From Sandaracinus sp. (lineage in GTDB: Bacteria > Myxococcota_A > Polyangia > Polyangiales > Houyiibacteriaceae), in assembly GCA_020633125.1 (NCBI GenBank), contig JACKEH010000004.1:130383-194382 (forward strand): a DNA stretch of 64,000 nt, in the 5' to 3' direction. Both the position numbers and the translations under genes were made by a program. Below, piece after piece: positions 35,418-42,846 of this stretch. Below the pieces are notes generated by a model. The model made no database searches and was not told the DNA's origin. It saw nothing but the letters and a program-made list of their open reading frames with translations. The first letter of the stretch is position 1. Each line of letters opens with the position of its first letter.

Positions 35418-37322
35418 ATGATCCCGGACGAAGCCATCGCCGATCTACGCGCCCGCGTGGACCTCAAGGCGCTCGTGGGCGAATACGTCCGGCTCGTGAA
35501 GTCCGGGGCGAGTTGGAAGGGCCTGTGCCCGTTCCACAACGAGAAGAGCGCGTCGTTCTACGTGCACCCCGATCGTGGTTTCTTCCATTGCTTCGGTTGC
35601 GGGGCATCCGGCGACGTCTTCGCCTTCTTGATGCGGCTCGAAGGTCTGACCTTCCCCGACGCCGCCCGTCGTTTGGCCGAACGCGCCGGCGTCGAGCTTC
35701 CGGTGCAGGATCCCGCGCGCGAGCACGAGCATCGAAAGGTCCGTGCGCGCGAGGAGCGTCTGGTCGCAGTGGTCGAGGCGGCGGCCGGCTTCTTCATGAA
35801 GCAGCTCGACGAGCACCCCCTCGGGGGCATGGCGCGCGAGGTGTGGCGCGCGCGAGGCATCACGGACGAGACCGCCGAGAGCTTCCGCCTCGGCTACGCG
35901 CCGCACGGTTGGGATGGCCTCGTCGGATTTCTTCGTCAGCGTGGCTACCAGGCCTCCGACGCCGAAGCCGTCGGCCTCGTGGTGCCGCGAAAACAGAACG
36001 ACGGCTTCTACGATCGCTTTCGCCACCGCCTGATGTTCCCCATCAGCGATCACCAAGGCCGCATCGTCGCGTTCAGCGGTCGCCTGCTCGACCCGCCACC
36101 CGACGCGCCTTCCGAGCGCGAGCCGGGGGCCAAATACGTCAACAGCCCTGAAGGCCCGCTCTACAAGAAGGGGCAGATCCTCTACGGGCTGCACGAAGGT
36201 CGCGTCGAGATTCGACGTCGCGGATGGGCCGTGATTTGCGAGGGAAACTTCGACCTCGTCGCGCTTCACCAAGGTGGTTTCCCGAACTCCGTCGCCCCGA
36301 TGGGTACCGCGCTCACCGACGACCAGGCCAAGCTCCTGCGCCGCTACGCGGAGCGTGTGATCTTGCTCTTCGACGGTGACGCCGCGGGCCGAAAGGCGGT
36401 TCGGACCTCGTTCGACGTGCTCGCGAAAGCTGGGGTCGATGCCTCGGTCGTCACCCTTCCACCAGGCGCCGACCCTGACAGCTTCCTGCGGGAAAACGGG
36501 CGGGAAGAGCTGCAGAAGCGCGTCGAGGCGGCGCCGGGCATCGTCGAGCACCTCATCGACGACGCGGCGAGCCATGGCATCCGTGATGCCAGCGACAAAG
36601 CCCGGGCGATCGCCTCTCTCGGTCCGGTGCTGGCGAAAGTCGCCAGTCCCATCGAAGTCCGATTGCACGTAGAACGAGTTGCAAGGCGCTTCGGAATCTC
36701 GGACGTCGAAGCCGTGCGTCAGCAGCTCCGCCAAGGCCTGCGTCAGCGCCGCGAAGAGCGTGGCGAACGCGGCGCGGATCGGTCGGAAGAACCGGCCAAT
36801 CGGCCGACGCGACCCCGCATGCGAACCGAGTTCTCCAAGGTCGAGCTGGGGGGCCTCGGAGTCATCCTCGATCTGGACCTCTGGCGCTCCCCGGAAGCCA
36901 AACGATTCGGCGAGCTTTTGACGAGCCCGGAACTCTGCGCCATCTTTGACACTGCCTCGCGTTTGGTGGAGGAACGCGGGGGGGTGGAGGCACCGGCGCT
37001 ACTGCAGGAGTTACAGGAAAACGAGGCGGTCACCTGGTTGGGTGGTCGGCTCGCCAAGCCGGAGCACGCCGACGAGGTGGAGGGACTGGAAGTCCTGCGG
37101 ACGTGCATCCCTCTGCTCGAGAAACGGTGGGGCGCGGCACGGAAACGTCAGATCCAGGACGGGATCCTGGCGGCGGTCCGTGCCGGAGATCAAGCTCGTG
37201 CGAACGAGCTTCGGATGGAACTACAGGCGCTCCTTCGCGGGGCGTCTCAGAAGACGGGCTCGAGAGGTGACGATGGCGACGAAAGCTCGCGGTTCGAAGA
37301 CCACGACGACGACGGCGCGTAA
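35418..37322 (+). CDS. dnaG: DNA primase
   Basis: 634 residues. Makes RNA primers for replication. The N-terminal CHC2 zinc finger (CPFHNEKSASF...FHCFGCG) covers about 35-65. The primase core has EGNFDLVALHQGG and the Toprim acidic motif LLFDGDAAGRKA near 312-325, then GADPDSF. The C-terminal helicase-binding part is diverged. The ATG at 35418 fits the usual start IPDEAI. The end overlaps rpoD by 50 bases in another frame, the classic primase-sigma linkage of the macromolecular synthesis operon but without rpsU. Confidence 0.97.
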   Translation: MIPDEAIADLRARVDLKALVGEYVRLVKSGASWKGLCPFHNEKSASFYVHPDRGFFHCFGCGASGDVFAFLMRLEGLTFPDAARRLAERAGVELPVQDPAREHEHRKVRAREERLVAVVEAAAGFFMKQLDEHPLGGMAREVWRARGITDETAESFRLGYAPHGWDGLVGFLRQRGYQASDAEAVGLVVPRKQNDGFYDRFRHRLMFPISDHQGRIVAFSGRLLDPPPDAPSEREPGAKYVNSPEGPLYKKGQILYGLHEGRVEIRRRGWAVICEGNFDLVALHQGGFPNSVAPMGTALTDDQAKLLRRYAERVILLFDGDAAGRKAVRTSFDVLAKAGVDASVVTLPPGADPDSFLRENGREELQKRVEAAPGIVEHLIDDAASHGIRDASDKARAIASLGPVLAKVASPIEVRLHVERVARRFGISDVEAVRQQLRQGLRQRREERGERGADRSEEPANRPTRPRMRTEFSKVELGGLGVILDLDLWRSPEAKRFGELLTSPELCAIFDTASRLVEERGGVEAPALLQELQENEAVTWLGGRLAKPEHADEVEGLEVLRTCIPLLEKRWGAARKRQIQDGILAAVRAGDQARANELRMELQALLRGASQKTGSRGDDGDESSRFEDHDDDGA

Positions 37323-39438
37323 GGCGAAGACGACGAGCCCGGGAGGCAAGGCTCCCACCAAGAAACGGCCCAGTGCGAAGGCAGGCCGGGACGAGGCGCT
37401 CGAAGTGGTGGAGACGGAGACCAAGGCCTCGGCCAAGTCGACCTCCAAGGCCAACGGTGCGAAGAAGAACGGCCACGCCAACGGCGCGGCTGCGAAAACG
37501 TCGAGTGGCTCGACCAAGGCCGCCTCTGGCAAGGCCAACGGCAAGGCTGCGGCGAAGGCCGACGTGGATCTCGACGACGTCGAGATCGACGACGGATTCG
37601 ACGGAGACGACGGCGATTCCGACGAGGCTTCGACGTCGCGCGCCAGCGACATCGAGGAGCTCCTCGGAGGTCGTGCCGCCCGCAAGCGGCGCGACCGCAA
37701 GGAGGTCCAAGGCCTTCTCGAGCGCGGTCGCCTCAAGGGCTACCTGACCTACGACGAGATCAACGACGCGCTTCCGCCGGACGTCGTGTCGTCGGAGCAG
37801 ATCGACGAGCTGATGCAGCGCCTCGAAGGCGAGAGCATCGAGATCGTCGACAACGCGTCGCAGGCGCGCCGCAAGGAAGGCATCTTCAAGGCGGCCCGCG
37901 CGTCGTCGAAGAAGAAGGAGTCGATCCTTCCGCCGGCCTCCGACCCCTACACCACGAAGTCGAACGACCCCGTCCGGATGTACCTCCGGAAGATGGGCAC
38001 CGTCTCGCTTCTCACCCGCGAGGGTGAGGTCGAGATCGCGAAGCGCATCGAAGAGGGCGAGAACAAGATCTTCGAGGTCATCCTCAACTCGCGCGTCGGC
38101 GTCGCCGAGATCATCGACATCGGCGAGTCGCTCAAGAAGGGCAAGCTTCGCGTCAAGGACGTCGTCAAGGACATCTCCGAAGACGAGGACGAGGAAGACG
38201 TCAAGAACCGCGTCGTGAAGCTCGTCGACAAGGTGAAGCGCCTCGAGGCGAACACCGCGCGGATCAACTCCGAGCTCGACGGCACCAAGAAGATGGCGGA
38301 GAAGACCCGCCGTCAGCACCGCGAGACGGTGGAGAAGAACCGCAAGGAGCGCATCGAAGCGCTTCGCGACGTCGGCCTCTCCAAGAAGCAGATCGACAAG
38401 GTCGTCTCGCGCATCAAGGGCTACATCCGCCGCGTCGAGCGCGCGGAGCAGGCCATCCTCGATGCCGAGCAGCGCTGCGGCGGGCTCGAGACCAAGGAGA
38501 TTCGCGCGACCTTGAAGAAGGTCGGCACCTCGCCCGCGGAGGAGAAGAAGCTCCTGCGCAAGTACGGCGCTTCGGTCGAGGTCCTCCGCATGGCGGACGA
38601 GTCGATCAAGGAAGCCCAGAAGGCGATCACCAAGGTCGAAGAGGACATGGGCCAGCCCATCGACGTCCTCCGCGAGACCTACAAGGCGCTCTCCGCCGGT
38701 GAGCGTCAGGCCGACCGCGCGAAGGCCGAGCTCGTCGAGGCGAACCTTCGTCTCGTCGTCAGCATCGCCAAGAAGTACACGAACCGCGGCCTTCAGTTCC
38801 TGGACCTCATCCAGGAGGGCAACATCGGCCTCATGAAGGCGGTCGATAAGTTCGAATACCGCCGCGGCTACAAGTTCTCGACCTACGCCACGTGGTGGAT
38901 CCGTCAGGCCATCACGCGTGCGATCGCCGACCAGGCGCGGACCATCCGCATTCCGGTCCACATGATCGAGACCATCAACAAGCTCATCCGCACGAGCCGC
39001 TACCTCGTGCAGGAGCTCGGTCGCGAGCCGACGCCGGAAGAGATCGCCGAGCGCATGGAGATGCCGCTCGACAAGGTCCGCAAGGTCCTGAAGATCGCGA
39101 AGGAGCCGATCAGCCTCGAGACGCCCATCGGCGAAGAGGAAGACTCGAGCTTGGGCGATTTCATCGAGGACAAGTCCGTGGTCTCGCCCGTCGAGGCGGT
39201 GATCAACGGCAACCTCGAGGATCAGACCCGTCGCGTGCTCAAGACGCTGACGCCGCGTGAGGAGAAGGTCCTCCGGATGCGCTTCGGCATCGGCGAGAAG
39301 AGCGACCACACGCTCGAAGAGGTCGGCCAGGACTTCGAGGTCACCCGCGAGCGTATCCGTCAGATCGAAGCGAAGGCGCTCCGCAAGCTCCGGCATCCGA
39401 GCCGCAGCAAGCAGCTCCGCAGCTTCATGGACGGCTGA
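37273..39438 (+). CDS. rpoD: RNA polymerase primary sigma factor (sigma-70)
   Basis: 721 residues from the ATG at 37273, which lies inside dnaG behind GAGGTGACG. Residues 1-110 are a Lys/Ala/Thr-rich, probably unfolded tail. Region 1.1 follows at about 125-200, 1.2 with DPVRMYLRKMG, a large acidic non-conserved insert, region 2 (NLRLVVSIAKKYTNRGLQFLDLI, YKFSTYATWWIRQAI), region 3 and region 4 (EERVLRMRFGIG-like EEKVLRMRFG, VTRERIRQIEAKALRKLRHP). This is the vegetative sigma factor. Confidence 0.98.
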   Translation: MATKARGSKTTTTTARKAKTTSPGGKAPTKKRPSAKAGRDEALEVVETETKASAKSTSKANGAKKNGHANGAAAKTSSGSTKAASGKANGKAAAKADVDLDDVEIDDGFDGDDGDSDEASTSRASDIEELLGGRAARKRRDRKEVQGLLERGRLKGYLTYDEINDALPPDVVSSEQIDELMQRLEGESIEIVDNASQARRKEGIFKAARASSKKKESILPPASDPYTTKSNDPVRMYLRKMGTVSLLTREGEVEIAKRIEEGENKIFEVILNSRVGVAEIIDIGESLKKGKLRVKDVVKDISEDEDEEDVKNRVVKLVDKVKRLEANTARINSELDGTKKMAEKTRRQHRETVEKNRKERIEALRDVGLSKKQIDKVVSRIKGYIRRVERAEQAILDAEQRCGGLETKEIRATLKKVGTSPAEEKKLLRKYGASVEVLRMADESIKEAQKAITKVEEDMGQPIDVLRETYKALSAGERQADRAKAELVEANLRLVVSIAKKYTNRGLQFLDLIQEGNIGLMKAVDKFEYRRGYKFSTYATWWIRQAITRAIADQARTIRIPVHMIETINKLIRTSRYLVQELGREPTPEEIAERMEMPLDKVRKVLKIAKEPISLETPIGEEEDSSLGDFIEDKSVVSPVEAVINGNLEDQTRRVLKTLTPREEKVLRMRFGIGEKSDHTLEEVGQDFEVTRERIRQIEAKALRKLRHPSRSKQLRSFMDG

Positions 39439-39449
39439 GGCTCTTCGGG

Positions 39450-39474
39450 GAGCCTCTCGTGGAGAGGCTCTTCT
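39450..39474 (+). terminator. Intrinsic terminator of rpoD
   Basis: Perfect stem GAGCCTCTC-GTG-GAGAGGCTC followed by TTCTTC, 11 bases after the rpoD stop. An overlapping alternative stem (GAGGCT/AGCCTC from 39437) could compete with it. Confidence 0.75.
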
Positions 39475-39621
39475 TCGGAGAGCTCGCGTCGGCGGTTCGT
39501 GGTCGGTCGACCGCGAGCCGCCGAGTCGTTTTTGGGGGAGCCGCTTTCGGCTCGCACGTCGGGGCTCGCCAGCGGGCCCCGACGGATGCATCTTCGGCCT
39601 CTCCGCACTCGACGGAGAGAC

Positions 39622-39695
39622 GGGCCCATAGCTCAATTGGTCAGAGTCGCCGGCTCATAACCGGTTCGTTGCAGGTTCGAGTCCTGCTGGGCCTA
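39622..39695 (+). tRNA. tRNA with CAU anticodon (elongator Met or Ile2)
   Basis: A complete 74-base cloverleaf: acceptor GGGCCCA/TGGGCCT (one G-T pair), D stem GCTC/GAGT, anticodon stem GCCGG/CCGGT around CTCATAA, and T arm GCAGG-TTCGAGT-CCTGC. The discriminator base is A. CCA is not encoded and must be added. The missing initiator features rule out tRNA-fMet (an A1-type mismatch is absent). Whether the C34 is modified to lysidine (Ile2) or it is elongator Met cannot be settled by eye. Confidence 0.93.
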
Positions 39696-39833
39696 CCGAC
39701 CACCTTCGCGTCTGCGGAGGTGGTCGTCGTGCGTTCGCGACGCAATCGAGGCCTCATCTGGTTGCGTGTGGGGGCCCATCACGGTAAACGCGCGTCGTTC
39801 CGCGATTTTGCGGGTTGAACCACGGAGAGACGC

Positions 39834-40598
39834 GTGCGCGAAGTGCTGACGGCTCTAGCCAAGCTCTGGAAGATCGACGATGCCGCGAAGGGCTACGACG
39901 AAGAGCTCCGCACCCTCCCGGCAAAGATCGAGGCCATGCGCCGCGACGTCGAGATGCTCGAGAGCCTCTTGGCGGCCGAGCGGACGCAGGTGGCCGAGGC
40001 GGAAGCGCTGAAGGCAGCGCGCGCCGAAGACCTGGTCGAACGGCGTGAAGCCCTCGGCCGCGCGAAGTCCAAGGCGTCGCGCTCGCGTACGCTCAAGGAA
40101 TCCGACGCGGCAGAGCGCGAGGTCGAGGCGACGCGTCGCACGATCGCGGATCGCGAGCGTGAGATTTCCACGCTCGAGGAGACGCTCACCGCCAAGCGCG
40201 CGACACTCGACGAGCGCGAGCGCCAGCTGGGTGAAGCGAAGAGCCTCGCCGAAGAAGAGGCGAGCGCAGCCGAAGCGCGCCTCGCCGAGGTCGGCGTCGC
40301 ACGCGAGCAGGTCGTCATCGGTCGCGACGAGCTCGTCGCCGCGCTCCCGCGCCGCGTGGTCAAGCGCTACGAGAAGCTCCGCACCCGCGACCGCTTCTTG
40401 CCGGTGTCGATCGTGCGTGACTCCACCTGCGTGTCGTGCCGCATGACGTTGCCTGCGCAGCTCTGCATCGAGGTGAAGCGCTCCGAGTCGAAGACCGGAG
40501 GCGCGCTCGAGCTCGAGGACTTCCTCGTCTGCCCGCAGTGCCACGCGTTCCTCGTGCACGTCGACCTGGTCGAGCCCCCTGCGCCCGACGCGGGGTGA
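39834..40598 (+). CDS. Coiled-coil zinc-ribbon protein (zf-RING_7 / CdsZ-like)
   Basis: 254 residues from a GTG behind GGAGAG. Residues 8-175 are a long two-stranded coiled coil rich in Glu/Arg/Ala. The end is a C4 zinc ribbon, CVSCRMTL...CPQCHAFL. This is the widespread C4-type zinc-ribbon protein of bacteria (related to Chlamydia CdsZ and Helicobacter HP0958-type proteins), thought to bind nucleic acid or partner proteins. The exact role is unknown. It follows the tRNA by 138 bases in which nothing else was found. Confidence 0.85.
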   Translation: MREVLTALAKLWKIDDAAKGYDEELRTLPAKIEAMRRDVEMLESLLAAERTQVAEAEALKAARAEDLVERREALGRAKSKASRSRTLKESDAAEREVEATRRTIADREREISTLEETLTAKRATLDERERQLGEAKSLAEEEASAAEARLAEVGVAREQVVIGRDELVAALPRRVVKRYEKLRTRDRFLPVSIVRDSTCVSCRMTLPAQLCIEVKRSESKTGGALELEDFLVCPQCHAFLVHVDLVEPPAPDAG

Positions 40599-40602
40599 GT
40601 CC

Positions 40603-42846
40603 TCAGGAAATCAGCGCACGCAATCCCGCCAGCGCCTTGGCATCGTCCGGGTTCGCGGCGAGCGCACGCTCGTACGCGGCCCGCGCCTCGGCCTGCGCGC
40701 CGGTGGCGACCAAGACCTCGGCGCGTAGGACGTGAACACGCGCGTTCTTCGGGGCGAGCTGGGCGGCGGCGTCGAGTCGCTCGAGCGCGCCCGTCGCGTC
40801 GTCCGGGCTCACCTTCGCATCGACCCACGCCAGCTCCGCCGCGAACTCGGGCTCGTCGGGCACCAGCTGCACCGCACGCTCGACCGCTTCGCGCGCCGCG
40901 GCGAGCTGGCCACGGTCGATCGCGCGTCGCGCACGTCGCATCGAACGCTCGGCCTGAAGCATACGCTCGACGCGGGCATCCAGCTCCGACGACGACGCGT
41001 CACCCGCGTCACGCGACGCGCTCGGTCGCGGAGCTTCGGAGCCCGGCGCGGGGTCCGGCGTCATGGGCGCCACCGCCACCGCCACTGCTTCGGGGGCATC
41101 GACCTCGCGGGTCGGGCCGGCCGCCACGTCGATGGGAGAGGGGGTCGGCTTCGTCGGAGGACCGTCGCCCTCGACCTCGCTCGCGCGCTCCACGCGCACG
41201 GGAATCTCCATCGCGGCGGGGAGCTCCTTGGTCACCGCTTCGTGTTTCGCGAGCGGCGCGTGGGGCGCAGGGGGCTCGACGGAGGCGGGGGAGGGCGGGA
41301 GGCTTTGATCGGAGTCCGTGCGATCGCGCTCGGAGACCAACACGGCCTCGGCGCGTCCGAGCCGGTGATGAAGCTCGTCGCTCAGCGGGTGCATCGCGAC
41401 CGGGACGTCCTCGCGGAGCTTTCGCGCTTCGGCGCGCAGCGTGGCGCCACGTCGGCGGAGGGTCGGAACGTCGATGTCCGCCCCGACCTCGAAGACGTCG
41501 GCGTAGCGCTCCGCGCGAAGCAAGACGAGCATCTCTCGCAGGCGCTTCGACGCGGCGGCCGAACGGTCCGCCGCACGCCCACGGTCGAGCGCCACTTCGC
41601 GAAACGTGACGCTGCCGAGGCAACGCGCCGCGTGGAATGCGCGAAGCGCTGCGTCCCGTGTCTCGTGGTGGCGTTCAAGCAACGTGCGCAACGTGCTGTG
41701 CCCGTCGATCGAGTCGAGCATCGCGCGCTCGTCCTCGTCGAGCGCGTGCGCGAGCCCTCGCCATCCGAGCTCGCTCGCCCAGACGAACCGGTCGAGGAAC
41801 GACACACTCGCGTTCTCGAGGACGCGCGTCGGCACGTGCGTGCGCAGCGCTCGCGCCACGATCTCGGCCAGCGAGAGCTCGAGGGTCACCGTCTCGGCGG
41901 GCGGCGTCATCGCGTCCGAGAAGTGGAAGCTGCCCGTTCGCCACGCGAAGAGCCCGAGGAGCTTCTCTTCTTGTTGTTGCTCGAGGGCTTCCCGGAGCGC
42001 GCGGGGGCTGAGCGCGCCCATCGCGACGAGGATGCCGCCTTGGCGACCGTCGCCATCCCGCACGCGGGCGAGCGATTCGTCGAGGGTCGCGCGGTCGATC
42101 ACGCCGCGCCGGAGCAAGAGCTGCCCGAGGCACTCGCCTTCGAGGTTCGAGCGGACGTGCACGGGCACGCCGTTGCGAAAGAAGACCACGCGCTTCGGCG
42201 TCTCGCCTGTCGCCGTCGGTGCGCCTGGCGCGGTCTCGACGACCAGCGCACCCGTCGCGCGTAGGTCCGCGAGGCGGGCGAGCACCACCGCGACCTCGGT
42301 CGTCTCGAGGCGACCGTGCACTTCGGCAATCTCCGCCAACGCGCGGGCGCGACGCTCGACGTCGACGCCTTCGCGCCCCGCCTCCGGATCCTTCGAAGGA
42401 GGGGGCACCGTCGGCATGCGCGGTGGCTTCGGTGCGTAGAGGTCGTCGTCGAATCGCTCGAGCGCGACCGACACCCCGGTCGTCGCGCCGGGCACCGCAC
42501 GCTCGAGCGCGTCCGCGATCGTGTCGGGGTCTCCGTCCGCGACCACGTCGACGCCGAGATCCCGCCCCAACGCCTCGAGCTCGGCGCGCTGCGCGGCGAT
42601 GCCCGTGAGCACGATCGGGAGCGTCCGTCCGCCCGGGGCCCAGCGGAGCGATTCGATGGTGGCCGCGCCGTCGCGCCCGCGAAGGTCGAGGTCGACGACC
42701 ACGGCGTCGCTCGGCTCCTGCACGTAGCGGTCGAGCGCGCGCTCGCCGCCTTCGATCGCCTCCGCGCTCCATCCCGCGCGTTCGAGGCGCTCTGCGACGC
42801 GAGCGCCCCATTCGGGAGCCGCATGGACCACGAGGACGCTCCTCAT
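40603..42846 (-). CDS. Receiver - PATAN (DUF4388) - TPR regulatory protein
   Basis: 747 residues from the ATG at 42846. Residues 1-125 are a receiver domain (RSVLVVHAAPEWGARVAERL, VVVDLDLRGRDGAATIESLR, VLTGIAA). The middle (about 185-330) is a PATAN/DUF4388 domain with RVVFFRNGVPVHVRSNLEGECLGQLLLRRGVI and the following QQQEEKLLGLFAWRTGSF element. A Pro/Ser/Glu linker leads to C-terminal TPR repeats (about 645-745). No DNA-binding output is present, so it acts through protein contacts. Its ATG overlaps the glnE stop (ATGA), so it is made with GlnE. Confidence 0.85.
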   Translation of the reverse strand: MRSVLVVHAAPEWGARVAERLERAGWSAEAIEGGERALDRYVQEPSDAVVVDLDLRGRDGAATIESLRWAPGGRTLPIVLTGIAAQRAELEALGRDLGVDVVADGDPDTIADALERAVPGATTGVSVALERFDDDLYAPKPPRMPTVPPPSKDPEAGREGVDVERRARALAEIAEVHGRLETTEVAVVLARLADLRATGALVVETAPGAPTATGETPKRVVFFRNGVPVHVRSNLEGECLGQLLLRRGVIDRATLDESLARVRDGDGRQGGILVAMGALSPRALREALEQQQEEKLLGLFAWRTGSFHFSDAMTPPAETVTLELSLAEIVARALRTHVPTRVLENASVSFLDRFVWASELGWRGLAHALDEDERAMLDSIDGHSTLRTLLERHHETRDAALRAFHAARCLGSVTFREVALDRGRAADRSAAASKRLREMLVLLRAERYADVFEVGADIDVPTLRRRGATLRAEARKLREDVPVAMHPLSDELHHRLGRAEAVLVSERDRTDSDQSLPPSPASVEPPAPHAPLAKHEAVTKELPAAMEIPVRVERASEVEGDGPPTKPTPSPIDVAAGPTREVDAPEAVAVAVAPMTPDPAPGSEAPRPSASRDAGDASSSELDARVERMLQAERSMRRARRAIDRGQLAAAREAVERAVQLVPDEPEFAAELAWVDAKVSPDDATGALERLDAAAQLAPKNARVHVLRAEVLVATGAQAEARAAYERALAANPDDAKALAGLRALIS

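Noticed and set aside
37030..39636. 868-residue open frame opposite rpoD
   Set aside because: Antisense shadow of the sigma factor; Leu/Asp/Val-rich and repetitive, covering the tail of dnaG as well.
39622..39695. Initiator tRNA-fMet
   Set aside because: The acceptor stem is fully paired at position 1-72 (G-T) and the anticodon stem lacks the three G-C pairs of initiators.
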